From: an uncultured Eubacteriales bacterium
GTDB lineage: Bacteria; Bacillota; Clostridia; Christensenellales; Aristaeellaceae
Assembly: GCA_902765305.1 (NCBI GenBank)
Contig: CACWZI010000003.1
Coordinates: forward strand, 1 to 50,224
Direction: 5' to 3'
Length of the DNA: 50,224 nt
Both the position numbers and the translations under genes were made by a program. Below the pieces are notes generated by a model that saw only the letters and a list, made by a program, of their open reading frames with translations, searched no databases and was not told the origin of the DNA. Each line of letters starts with the position of its first letter. Positions within the stretch are counted from its first letter, which is position 1. Positions 1 to 7,599 of the stretch are shown here, one piece after another.

Positions 1-96
1 AAAGAAATCCGTCAGGATTTCTACCTTCCCTAACACCTAAAACCTATAACCTAAAACCTAAATACTGATTTGTCGCAGCGCGACAAATCAGTATTT
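1..96. repeat. Interspersed palindromic repeat, left window end
   Basis: Three parts are visible. A small hairpin at 3-24 (AGAAATCC, loop GTCA, GGATTTCT) is followed by a degenerate tract of CCTAAAACC-like units at 27-60. A perfect 16-bp stem follows (AATACTGATTTGTCGC at 61-76, loop AGC, partner at 80-95). The same parts recur at 1023-1096, 2159-2347 and, inverted, at 50127-50219. It is non-coding and sits just upstream of the vanY-like gene. The function is unknown; it looks like a REP or MITE-type element. Confidence 0.85.
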
Positions 97-122
97 GTCG
101 ATTCTACCAAAGGAGTAATCTC

Positions 123-776
123 ATGGCGAAAAAGAAGAAGCGTCGTGGCATCTTTCTCTCTCCGGCGATAGCTGCTGTGCTGGCCGTCGCGCTGATCGGG
201 GTCTCCTTCGGTGCTGGGTGGTTCTTCGGGGTGCGGTCGACGCAGTTCCACGGGGACATACTGCTGGTGAACGAGAGCCACCGGCTTTCGGCGGATTACG
301 TGCCCGACGACCTGGTGAACCTGTATACCCAGCGCCACTCCTTCCGCATGGCCAGCAGCGAGATCTACCTGACCCGACAGACCTACGAGGCCATGGAGAA
401 GATGTTCCACGCGGCGGAGGAAGCCGACATGAACGGCTACATCGTCACCAGCGGCTATCGCAGCTACCAGCGCCAGCAGGAGGTCTACGCCGAGAGCGAG
501 CCCGGCAAGGCCCAGCAGCCCGGGGCCAGCGAGCACCAGACCGGCATGGCCTTCGACGTGACGGTGGAGACCAACGAGGGCTTTGAGAGCACACCCCAGT
601 ACGGCTGGCTGATGACCCACGCCCATGAATACGGCTTCATACAGCGCTATCCCGCCAACAAGGCCGACGTCACCGGCATCAGCTACGAGCCGTGGCATTA
701 CCGCTACGTGGGCGTGGACGCCGCCACCCGCATGCACAGGACCGGCCAGACGCTGGAGGAGTTTTTGGGGCAGTAG
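123..776 (+). CDS. D-alanyl-D-alanine carboxypeptidase, VanY/M15B family
   Basis: This is a 217-residue membrane-anchored zinc peptidase of the M15B (VanY) family, which removes the terminal D-alanine from peptidoglycan stem peptides outside the membrane. A lysine-rich N-terminus (residues 3-8) and a hydrophobic segment at about 12-33 form a signal anchor. The catalytic domain carries SGYRSYQRQ (110-118), SEHQTGMAFDV (136-146) and EPWHYRYVG (189-197). These give zinc ligands H138, D145 and H192 and the general base E189, so all key residues are present. The start is ATG 123, preceded by AAAGGAG at a normal distance. It stands alone between repeat elements. Family membership is sure. The physiological role (cell-wall trimming rather than vancomycin resistance) is inferred, since no van genes are nearby. 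Confidence 0.93.
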   Translation: MAKKKKRRGIFLSPAIAAVLAVALIGVSFGAGWFFGVRSTQFHGDILLVNESHRLSADYVPDDLVNLYTQRHSFRMASSEIYLTRQTYEAMEKMFHAAEEADMNGYIVTSGYRSYQRQQEVYAESEPGKAQQPGASEHQTGMAFDVTVETNEGFESTPQYGWLMTHAHEYGFIQRYPANKADVTGISYEPWHYRYVGVDAATRMHRTGQTLEEFLGQ

Positions 777-778
777 TG

Positions 779-1100
779 GCGGGCCAGAGAAAGGTGCCTG
801 TGAAGTCAGGCAAATACTGATTTGTCGAGATGTACGCAGCATCCCAAATGCCTTCCCCAGGCAGCGAAGCTGCCGGTTCAGGGTGTGCGAAGCCATGCCC
901 TTGGGCGGAAGGTGGATTTCGGCGAAAACGCTTGCGTTTTTGCCGAAATACCGCAGGGGGAACGACCTCATCCGACCCGCTACGCGGGCCACCTTCCCCT
1001 GAAGGGGAAGGCTTTTGGTTGCGCCCGCTACCTTCCCTAACCCCTAAATCCTAACCCCTTAAATACTGATTTGTCGCAGCGCGACAAATCAGTATTTGCA
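779..1100. repeat. Compound hairpin-rich intergenic repeat
   Basis: This is a non-coding stretch made of successive palindromes. A single arm of the ACTGATTTGTCG repeat lies at about 813-827. The stem ATTTCGGCGAAAACG with its partner lies at about 914-948. CCCGCTACGCGGG follows near 977, then CCTTCCCC-TGAA-GGGGAAGG near 991-1011, a CCTAACCCC tract, and the full 16-bp stem at 1062-1096. Short reading frames here (for example ones encoding PATRATFP-like peptides) are by-products of the palindromes and are not genes. From memory, similar CCTTCCCCTGAAGGGGAAGG blocks are common between genes in gut clostridia. Confidence 0.8.
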
Positions 1101-1144
1101 TACGACTGAACGGTTACAAAGGAAGAAAGATCTTTCCCGTATCC

Positions 1145-2107
1145 TCAATAGCCCTTTTCCCGGTCCACCGAATGCCCAAGCGGCCTGCCTGCGTAGAAAT
1201 TTCCGAGATCCTCGATGAACATCTCAACAATCCGATCCACGGTGTATTCCAGGGTCATGTTCCCAGCCACGTGGGTGGTGATCAGCAGGCGGGGGCAGTC
1301 CCACACCGGGCTGCCCTTTGGCAGGGGTTCCCGCTCAAACACGTCCAGGGCCGCGCCGGCCAGGTGGTCGCCCTGCATCAGCGCCAGCAGCGCGGCCTCG
1401 TCGACGGCGCTGCCCCTTCCCACGTTGATCAGGAATGCGTCCTTCGGCATAAGCGCCAATCTCCGCCCGTCCATGATGCCCCGGGTCTCGGGAGTGCCGG
1501 GCAGGGCCATCACCAGCAGGTCGGTCTCCGGAAGGATGCCGTCCAGCGCCGACACCGGCAGGGTACGGTCAAACAGGCTGCCGGCGTCCCGCCCCGAGCG
1601 GTTCAGGGCGACGATGGACTTCGGATCGAAGGCCCGCAGCCTCTTGGCCGCCTCCCGGGCGATGTCGCCCGCGCCCAGCAGCGTCACCCGGCTGCCCCGA
1701 ATCGAGCGGATAGGGAGGTCGCGCACCCATTCCCGGGCCGCGACGATGCGGTTGTAGTCCATCTGGCGACGCATCAGCTCCAGCGCCACCATCACGATGT
1801 GCTCCGCGATGGTCACGCCGTAGGCCCCGGAAGCGTTGGTCAGCAGCGCCCGGGGGTTTGCGAACGCGCCGGGCAGCAGGAAGGGCTCGACTCCGGCGAA
1901 GGCGCAGCACATCCACTTCAATTCCGGCGCGGCCTTGGGCAGCGCCGGATCGGCGCTGAGTATGATCTCGGCGTCGGCGGCTTCACGCAGGGCGGCGGCG
2001 GAGTCTTCGCAGAAGACGGCTCTGTAGCCATGCGTTTCGGCGGCTTCCATGATGTCGCGCCGGTTGCCGTCGGTCAGCCGTGGGGTGAAAATCAGTATCT
2101 TCTTCAT
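1145..2107 (-). CDS. D-2-hydroxyacid dehydrogenase (NAD-dependent)
   Basis: This 320-residue protein belongs to the D-isomer-specific 2-hydroxyacid dehydrogenase family, which interconverts 2-oxo acids and D-2-hydroxy acids with NAD(P)H. The nucleotide-binding loop is GAGDIA (145-150), in which the third family glycine is alanine; this is tolerated in the GSGDIG-like subgroup. Catalytic R231 (NVGRGSAVDE), E260 (FEREPLP) and H279 (THVAGN) are all present. Length is normal. No clear Shine-Dalgarno precedes ATG 2107, so the start is less certain than the domain assignment. The gene is isolated and flanked on both sides by the 16-bp-stem palindromic repeats (779-1100 and 2157-2347). The substrate cannot be told from sequence. 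Confidence 0.9.
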   Translation of the reverse strand: MKKILIFTPRLTDGNRRDIMEAAETHGYRAVFCEDSAAALREAADAEIILSADPALPKAAPELKWMCCAFAGVEPFLLPGAFANPRALLTNASGAYGVTIAEHIVMVALELMRRQMDYNRIVAAREWVRDLPIRSIRGSRVTLLGAGDIAREAAKRLRAFDPKSIVALNRSGRDAGSLFDRTLPVSALDGILPETDLLVMALPGTPETRGIMDGRRLALMPKDAFLINVGRGSAVDEAALLALMQGDHLAGAALDVFEREPLPKGSPVWDCPRLLITTHVAGNMTLEYTVDRIVEMFIEDLGNFYAGRPLGHSVDREKGY

Positions 2108-2156
2108 GGCGATGAAAGGATTATTCCAATGTCGTTATGGTGAGTTCATGTGGGGA

Positions 2157-2347
2157 CAAATACTGATTTATCGAGCTGTGCCCGATAAATCAGTATTCAG
2201 GTTTTAGGTTTTAGGGGTTAGGTTTTAGGGGTGGTGCAAATCCCTTAACGCTTCGCTAGGCCTTCGGCCACGGGATTTGTTCTAACACCTAAAACCTATA
2301 ACCTAAAACCTAACTACTGATTTGTCGCAGCGCGACAAATCAGTAGT
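2157..2347. repeat. Large inverted palindromic repeat element
   Basis: The element is mirror-symmetric. A 15-bp stem (2159-2173 with 2183-2197) is followed by GGTTTTAGG tracts and a central hairpin around CAAATCCC...GGGATTTG (about 2238-2279). Then come CCTAAAACC tracts and the 16-bp stem family again (about 2313-2346, with TACTACTG in place of AATACTG). It therefore looks like the complete form of the element seen as half copies at the two window ends. It contains no gene. Confidence 0.8.
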
Positions 2348-2403
2348 TGTATACATCAGGCACTCAAACCCGGCGGCGGCCCAAAGGCCGCCGCCGGATG
2401 TTG

Positions 2404-4395
2404 TCACGCCAAAACCGCCCTCGCGGCCTCGGCGCTGGCGAAGGGGCCGGGCAGGCAATCCACGCCCCGGTGGTTGCCCAGGAGATCCCGGTCGAAGGCG
2501 ATGGGGGTGCCGTCGGGGTTCTCAAAGCGCTGCTCCGGCTGGAAGGCGCGGCCCAGACTCTCGGTGGTGAGTATGCCGTCACGGAAGTCGCCCAGGAGGC
2601 CATAGACGTTGGTGTTCAGCGTCCACTTGCCGTCGGCTTCGGCAATTTCCACGGTGACCTTGTCCTTTGTGTTCACCAGCCCGGTCTTCTCGTGCTTGCT
2701 GACCGTGGCCCCGCCGAAGTAGGCGTTGCCGCTGACCCAGGCGGGCAGGTGGCCGAAGTGGTACTGTGCCAGGTGGCCCATGTCCGGCTCCCGGTCCATC
2801 ATGAAGTTGGCGATCCACTCGTCGTAGGACGGGAAGATGTCGAACGGCGCGGTGCCGGCGGCCTGGTGCTCAGGGGAGTCCGGGCCGATGGACGGGTCGG
2901 TGACGGGGTACTTCTGTACGATGATGTTGTTGTACACCCGGTCGTCGCCGTGGAGTATGGTCATGAAGCCGGCCACCTCGGTGCGATGGCGGATGTGGTA
3001 GGGGGTGTAGCGGGGCTCCCGCTGGCCGTTGACGATGCTGTCCACGCCGGAGTTGATCAGCCCGAACGCGCCGCCCATCAGGTTGTGGATGACCGCCAGG
3101 CCCTCGCTGGGCATGATGACCGAGGCCTTTGAAAGCAGCACGTTGTTGTCGATCAGCGTCGGGCCGTGGCCCACCTCGATGAACACGTCGCAGTTGAACA
3201 TGGCGCCCTGGGCCTGTCCGATGCCCTCGGGGCGCTGGTTGTCGTGCATCAGGTTCTGGGTGATGCGGGCGCCCTGGGCCTCCCAGTCCAGCCACACGCC
3301 TTCGATGCAGTGGTGGATGTGGTTGCGGCGGATGGTGACGTCGATCGCCGCGTGCAGCTTGATGCCCGCGGTCTCCGCGCCGCCCAGCTGCTGGCTGTTG
3401 CAGACGTGGTGGATATGGCAGTCCTCGATGGTGGAGAACACGCCGCCCATGCGGCCCACGATGCCGGTCTGCTCGCAGTGGTGGATCTCGCAGCGGCGCA
3501 CGATGTGGCTGCCCACCTTCTCCTTCAGCCAGCCGTGGTACTGGCCCCGGCACACGGCGTCCCGCTCCATCTGGGTGGGGGACTTCACGTGCTTCGTATA
3601 AAAGTACATGTCGTTCTCCGGGTCGCGGTACTTGCCAAGGCTGATGCCGCAGCAGCGGCTGCCCCAGACGGCGCAGTCCTCGATGATCCAGCCCTTCGAC
3701 CAGTGGGGGCCGATCAGGCCGTCCTGGTAGGCGGCGGGCGGGGCCCAGGTGGTCGCGCCCTTGTTGATGTCGAAGCCGGAGACGGTGATGTAGCTTATGC
3801 CGTTCTCATCGGGCATGAAGCAGTTGCGGCGGACGGTGATCTCCACCTTCTGGCTGTTGGGGTCCAGGCCGTGGAAGTTGGCGTACAGCACGGTTTCACC
3901 GCCGTCCTGCTCGGTGAACCACTTCCAGGTGGATTCCTCCTGATTCCAGGCGCAGGGGTCGACCTCGCCGGCGATGCACGCATCCAGCGAGTCGGCCTCG
4001 TACATGGCCAGGTCGTTCAAAAACACCTGGCCGGTGTGGCGCACGTTGGGCGCGAAGTACCAGTCGCCGCAGACCCGGGTCGTGTAGGGGTTGTAATTCC
4101 CGAACACGCCGTTGTCCACGCGGTTGACCCACACGTCGCCCTTGTATTGCTTCCAGCCGGTCAGCGCCTCCGCGCCGGTGATCACCGCGCCGAGGGGCAC
4201 TTCAGAGCGATAGACGATGCGCGCGTCCTCGGTGCCGGCGTGGCGGGGGGTCACCTTCTCGCGGTAGACGCCGGGCGCGACGACGATTTCGTCGCCCGCC
4301 ACGGACACCCGCGCCGCGTCGTCGATGTGGCGAAAGGGCATGTCCTTCGAACCGTTGCCGTCACGGGAAGCGCCTATATTCACGTAATACCTCAT
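2404..4395 (-). CDS. Right-handed parallel beta-helix protein, putative polysaccharide-active enzyme
   Basis: The protein has 663 residues from ATG 4395, chosen because AAAGGAGG lies just upstream; an in-frame ATG 33 bases earlier has no such site. The N-terminus (RYYVNIGASRDGNGSKDMPF, then GDEIVVAPGVYREKVTP and an RIVYRSE...ITGAEALTGWK segment) is typical of carbohydrate-active beta-helix proteins. Repeated rungs such as IEDCHIHHV, IRRNHIHHC and ITQNLMHDN follow in the middle third. It resembles glycoside hydrolase or lyase relatives built on a pectate-lyase fold, but I cannot assign a family or substrate. No signal peptide is visible, so it may act on imported oligosaccharides. It lies 35 bp downstream of serS on the same strand and could be read through from it. 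Confidence 0.72.
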   Translation of the reverse strand: MRYYVNIGASRDGNGSKDMPFRHIDDAARVSVAGDEIVVAPGVYREKVTPRHAGTEDARIVYRSEVPLGAVITGAEALTGWKQYKGDVWVNRVDNGVFGNYNPYTTRVCGDWYFAPNVRHTGQVFLNDLAMYEADSLDACIAGEVDPCAWNQEESTWKWFTEQDGGETVLYANFHGLDPNSQKVEITVRRNCFMPDENGISYITVSGFDINKGATTWAPPAAYQDGLIGPHWSKGWIIEDCAVWGSRCCGISLGKYRDPENDMYFYTKHVKSPTQMERDAVCRGQYHGWLKEKVGSHIVRRCEIHHCEQTGIVGRMGGVFSTIEDCHIHHVCNSQQLGGAETAGIKLHAAIDVTIRRNHIHHCIEGVWLDWEAQGARITQNLMHDNQRPEGIGQAQGAMFNCDVFIEVGHGPTLIDNNVLLSKASVIMPSEGLAVIHNLMGGAFGLINSGVDSIVNGQREPRYTPYHIRHRTEVAGFMTILHGDDRVYNNIIVQKYPVTDPSIGPDSPEHQAAGTAPFDIFPSYDEWIANFMMDREPDMGHLAQYHFGHLPAWVSGNAYFGGATVSKHEKTGLVNTKDKVTVEIAEADGKWTLNTNVYGLLGDFRDGILTTESLGRAFQPEQRFENPDGTPIAFDRDLLGNHRGVDCLPGPFASAEAARAVLA

Positions 4396-4430
4396 GGGGG
4401 AACCTCCTTTGAGATAATGGGGAATCAAGT

Positions 4431-5711
4431 TTACCTGATTTCACTCTTCCCGCCCATGTACATGCGCAGGGCCTCGGGGATGCGGATGCTGCCGTCGGCC
4501 TGCAGGTTGTTCTCCAGGAAGGCGATCAGCATGCGGGGCGGGGCGACGACGGTGTTGTTCAGGGTGTGGGGCAGGTACTTCTTGCCGTCCGCGCCCTTGA
4601 CGCGGATCTTCAGCCGCCGGGCCTGGGCGTCGCCCAGGTTGGAGCAGGAGCCCACCTCGAAGTACTTCTGCTGGCGGGGGCTCCAGGCCTCCACGTCGCA
4701 GCTCTTGACCTTCAAATCGGCCAGGTCGCCGGAGCAGCACTCCAGCGTGCGCACCGGGATGTCCAGCGTGCGGAAGAAATCGACGGTGTTCTTCCAGAGG
4801 CGGTTGTACCACATCATGCTGTCCTCGGGCTTGCAGACCACGACCATCTCCTGCTTTTCAAACTGGTGGATGCGGTAGACGCCGCGCTCCTCGATGCCGT
4901 GGGCGCCCACCTCCTTGCGGAAGCAGGGGGAGTAGCTCGTCAGGGTCTGGGGCAGCTCGTCCTCGGTCAGCATCTGGTCGATGAACTTGCCGATCATGCT
5001 GTGCTCGCTGGTGCCGATCAGGTACAGGTCCTCGCCCTCGATCTTGTACATCATGTTCTCCATCTCGGCAAAGCTCATCACGCCGGTGACCACGTTGCCG
5101 TGGATCATGAACGGGGGCACATAGTAGGTGAAGCCCCGGTCGATCATGAAGTCCCGGGCATAGGAAAGGATGGCGCTGTGCAGCCGGGCGATGTCGCCCT
5201 TCAGGTAGTAGAAGCCATTGCCGGAAGTGCGGCGGGCGGCGTCCAGGTCGATGCCGTTCAGGCGCTCCATGATGTCCACGTGATAGGGGATCTCCCACTC
5301 GGGCACCACGGGCTCGCCGAAGCGCTCGTTCTCCACGTTCTGGCTGTCGTCCCTGCCGATGGGCACGGAAGCGTCGATGATGTTGGGGATCACCAGCATG
5401 CGCTTGCGGATCTCCTCGGCGTATTCCTCCTCCTTCTGCTCGATGGCGGCCAGCTCGTCCTGCATGTCCTTCACCTGCTGCTTGGCGGCCTCGGCCTCTT
5501 CCTTCTGGCCCTTGCCCATCAGCGCGCCGATCTGCTTGGAGATCTTGTTGCGCTGGGAGCGCAGGTAGTCCGCCCGCTGGATGGCCTCGCGGTTCTTCTT
5601 GTCGAATTCCACGACTTCGTCCACCAGCACGAGCTTCTCGTCCTGGAATTTCTTCCTGATGTTCTCCTTGACCAGTTCGGGGTTCGTGCGAATCAGATTG
5701 ATGTCCAGCAT
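4431..5711 (-). CDS. serS: Serine--tRNA ligase
   Basis: This class II aminoacyl-tRNA synthetase charges tRNA-Ser in the cytoplasm. The start is ATG 5711 (MLDINLIRTNPELVKENI), with AAGGAGG upstream, giving 426 residues, the usual size. Residues about 1-110 form the long coiled-coil tRNA-binding arm (KKNREAIQRADYLRSQRNK region). The catalytic core holds the class II motifs, including the motif 2 stretch SPCFRKEVGAHG and the motif 3 region near the end (NNTVVAPPRMLIAFLENN). It is controlled by the Ser T-box directly upstream. Assignment is secure. Confidence 0.97.
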   Translation of the reverse strand: MLDINLIRTNPELVKENIRKKFQDEKLVLVDEVVEFDKKNREAIQRADYLRSQRNKISKQIGALMGKGQKEEAEAAKQQVKDMQDELAAIEQKEEEYAEEIRKRMLVIPNIIDASVPIGRDDSQNVENERFGEPVVPEWEIPYHVDIMERLNGIDLDAARRTSGNGFYYLKGDIARLHSAILSYARDFMIDRGFTYYVPPFMIHGNVVTGVMSFAEMENMMYKIEGEDLYLIGTSEHSMIGKFIDQMLTEDELPQTLTSYSPCFRKEVGAHGIEERGVYRIHQFEKQEMVVVCKPEDSMMWYNRLWKNTVDFFRTLDIPVRTLECCSGDLADLKVKSCDVEAWSPRQQKYFEVGSCSNLGDAQARRLKIRVKGADGKKYLPHTLNNTVVAPPRMLIAFLENNLQADGSIRIPEALRMYMGGKSEIR

Positions 5712-5740
5712 GGTTGCTTCTTCCTCCTTGAAATGACTGC

Positions 5741-5982
5741 GAAAAAAGAAAAGCCCTCCCGTCCCGTTTGCCTGGGACGGAGAGCCTCCGCGGTGCCACC
5801 CGGCTTGCCTGCAGATGAATACAGGCCGACTTGACGTGCGCTGTAGGGGGCGCACCCCTCCGGTTCGTCGCCGGATGCTCGGAAAGCGGAAGCGAAGGTC
5901 CGCGCCGCCGGTTCACACCCGCCACCGGCTCTCTGGACGCGCCGTGCCATCGCCTTTTTCCTCGATCGCAGTCTGTTTGATT
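5741..5982 (-). promoter_or_regulatory. T-box leader (serine), transcriptional attenuator of serS
   Basis: Read on the minus strand, the leader has a Stem I region beginning with AGAGAGCCGG. A specifier-like segment CCGAGCATCCGG follows, then the T-box sequence GGGTGGCACCGCGG (5788-5801) and an intrinsic terminator (stem CCGTCCC/GGGACGG, 5759-5780) with a T-rich tail at 5741-5754. Aligning with the second T-box in this window places the specifier codon at AGC (5877-5879), a serine codon, which fits serS. Known T-box action: uncharged tRNA-Ser stabilises the antiterminator and lets serS be transcribed. The leader lies between the promoter at 5989-6017 and the serS start. Confidence 0.95.
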
Positions 5983-5988
5983 GGTTTT

Positions 5989-6017
5989 ATTATAGTGCCT
6001 GGCGGGGCATTTTGCAA
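5989..6017 (-). promoter_or_regulatory. Sigma-A promoter for the serS T-box leader
   Basis: On the minus strand, TTGCAA (6012-6017) and TATAAT (5989-5994) are separated by 17 bases. Transcription would start near 5982 and run into the T-box. Confidence 0.85.
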
Positions 6018-6224
6018 GTAAAGAAAAGGTATATCCACGCAGTTGTTGGTTTGGTGGCAACACAGCAACCCCTGTCATATGGCACAGGGGAAAGATGTTT
6101 GACAGGGTACAGGCTGGACGGTTTGCGGGCCCTGTCAAGCTGATCGTCGCGGCCAACGAAGAGATGCGCTGGAAAAATGATCGGAGGACGGTTGAGATGA
6201 CGGGTCAGCGCAGGAAATAGCGAT
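6018..6224. other. Intergenic region with two hairpins and a possible 41-codon ORF
   Basis: A 7-bp stem, CCCCTGT/ACAGGGG (6069-6090), is followed by a possible reading frame on the plus strand, ATG 6095 to TAG 6220. It would encode 41 residues (MFDRVQAGRFAGPVKLI...). The AGGGG of the first hairpin would be its Shine-Dalgarno. A second stem, GACAGGG/CCCTGTC, lies at 6101-6136 inside the frame. No homology is recognised. It may be a real small gene, a gene remnant or chance. Confidence 0.3.
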
Positions 6225-6812
6225 CTATTGATCCGTCCGCCATAGCAGCAGGACCTCCCGCCGCTCCAGCGCGCCCATGGCGTAGTGGGTCCCGTCGGTG
6301 CGGTTCAGCACTTCTACGCGCACCTCACGGTTTTTGCGGTCGGGTGCGCCGGACACGGGCCAATAGTCCTCGCAGGGCTCGATTTCCTCCGCAAAGGGGT
6401 CGAACAGGCCGACCACTGCGTCCGACACCTTTTCCGTCACCAGCACGTAGTGCCCGGTCTTTCCGTGCCAGACGCGCACCACCGCGCAGCCGCCCCTCTC
6501 AAGGCACCTCCAGGCGAGGCTGCCGCTTTGTATGGCGGCAAATTCCATATCCAGGAACGTAGCCTTCAGTGGAAAGCCGCACTTCTCGGCGAAGCACTCG
6601 AACCAGGCGGCCATGTAGCGCATGGAGGCCTTGGAGGTGCCCGCCTTGCCGGGCTCGCCGCCGTCGGCGTAGGCGTCGAGGCCCATCGTCCAGATGTGCT
6701 TGAGCAGCACCGGGGGAATCTCCTCCCGTTCGAACAGGAAGCGCATGGCGTTTGTGATGCTGGTGGGTCCGCAGTCGTAACAGGAGGTTTGGTGGATCAG
6801 TTGGTTCTTCAT
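6225..6812 (-). CDS. C39-like (papain-fold) cysteine peptidase family protein
   Basis: The protein has 195 residues from ATG 6812 (MKNQLIHQTSCYDCGPTSI). The Cys box CYDCGPTSITNAMRF near the N-terminus, a GHYVLVTE His box in the middle and a following FDPF aspartate match the catalytic Cys-His-Asp order of C39-type papain-fold peptidases. No signal peptide or membrane segment is visible, and there is no fused ABC transporter domain. The start was chosen by homology to the Cys box position; the longer in-frame extension has no ribosome site. It lies 32 bp after the amino acid ABC transporter ATPase and probably ends that operon. Its substrate is unknown. A leader-peptide or peptide-bond processing role linked to the transporter is only a guess. 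Confidence 0.65.
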   Translation of the reverse strand: MKNQLIHQTSCYDCGPTSITNAMRFLFEREEIPPVLLKHIWTMGLDAYADGGEPGKAGTSKASMRYMAAWFECFAEKCGFPLKATFLDMEFAAIQSGSLAWRCLERGGCAVVRVWHGKTGHYVLVTEKVSDAVVGLFDPFAEEIEPCEDYWPVSGAPDRKNREVRVEVLNRTDGTHYAMGALERREVLLLWRTDQ

Positions 6813-6843
6813 GTCTGTCGGCCTCTTTTGCAATGGATTGAGT

Positions 6844-7599
6844 TCAGTTGCGGATGGATTGCAGGAAGTCCAGGGCGCGCTGGCTCCTGGGTTGGGTGAA
6901 AAACGCCTCCGGGGTGTTCTCTTCGACAATGCTGCCCCCGTCCATGAAGATCACCCGGCTGGCTACCCGGCGGGCGAAGTTCATTTCGTGGGTGACGATC
7001 AGCATGGTCATGCCGTCAGCGGCCAGTTCGGTCATCACGTTCAGCACCTCGCCGATCATCTCCGGGTCGAGGGCGCTGGTGGGCTCGTCGAACAGCATGG
7101 CCCTGGGATGCATGGCCAGGGCGCGGGCGATGGCGGCGCGCTGCTGCTGGCCGCCGGAGAGCTGGGCCGGCAGCTTGTGGGCCTGGTCGGCCACGCCCAC
7201 CCGGTCGAGCAGCGCCATGGCCTCGTCCTTCGCCGCCTTCCTGTTCAGCTTCAATACGCCGGTCGGCGCGAGGATCATGTTGTCCAGCACCGTCATGTGG
7301 GAAAACAGGTTGAAGGACTGGAATACCATGCCGATCCGGCTGCGCAGCGCGGCCAGCTGTCGCCCGTCCTGGGGCAGGGGAACGCCTTCGATGAGGATCT
7401 CTCCGGAATCGATGGTCTCCAGCCGGTTGACAGTGCGGCACAGGGTGGACTTGCCCGAGCCGGAGGGCCCGATGATCACCACCACCTCGCCCTTCCCGAC
7501 GGACAGGGAGATGTCCTTCAATACGTGGAGATCGCCGTAGTGCTTGTCGACGTGCCGAAGCTCGATGACCGGCACATCCCGGCTTTGAATCTGTGTCAT
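6844..7599 (-). CDS. Polar amino acid ABC transporter ATP-binding protein (GlnQ type)
   Basis: This 251-residue cytoplasmic ATPase powers an amino acid importer. Walker [10 protein letters not shown], the Q-loop ([10 protein letters not shown]), signature [15 protein letters not shown], Walker [13 protein letters not shown] and the H-loop (LIVTHEM) are all intact. This pattern is the polar amino acid (GlnQ/ArtP/HisP) class. Its start overlaps the stop of the upstream permease by 4 bp (ATGA), showing translational coupling. The operon order is binding protein (eroded), permease, permease, ATPase, C39-like protein. Which amino acid is carried cannot be told. Confidence 0.95.
   Translation of the reverse strand: MTQIQSRDVPVIELRHVDKHYGDLHVLKDISLSVGKGEVVVIIGPSGSGKSTLCRTVNRLETIDSGEILIEGVPLPQDGRQLAALRSRIGMVFQSFNLFSHMTVLDNMILAPTGVLKLNRKAAKDEAMALLDRVGVADQAHKLPAQLSGGQQQRAAIARALAMHPRAMLFDEPTSALDPEMIGEVLNVMTELAADGMTMLIVTHEMNFARRVASRVIFMDGGSIVEENTPEAFFTQPRSQRALDFLQSIRN

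Noticed and set aside
27-60. CCTAAAA tracts that look like telomere repeats
   Set aside because: They are degenerate, short, internal at several places and in a bacterial context; they are part of a repeat element.
123-776. vanY as part of a vancomycin-resistance cluster
   Set aside because: No vanR/S/H/A/X-like genes are near; the 1145-2107 dehydrogenase lacks any partner ligase, so a VanH role is not supported.
51-992. 313-codon minus-strand frame opposite the vanY-like gene
   Set aside because: It is the antisense of an intact VanY gene plus repeats; GC-rich codon bias keeps such antisense frames open.
3166-4878. 570-codon plus-strand frame opposite the beta-helix gene and serS
   Set aside because: Antisense shadow covering two well-supported genes.
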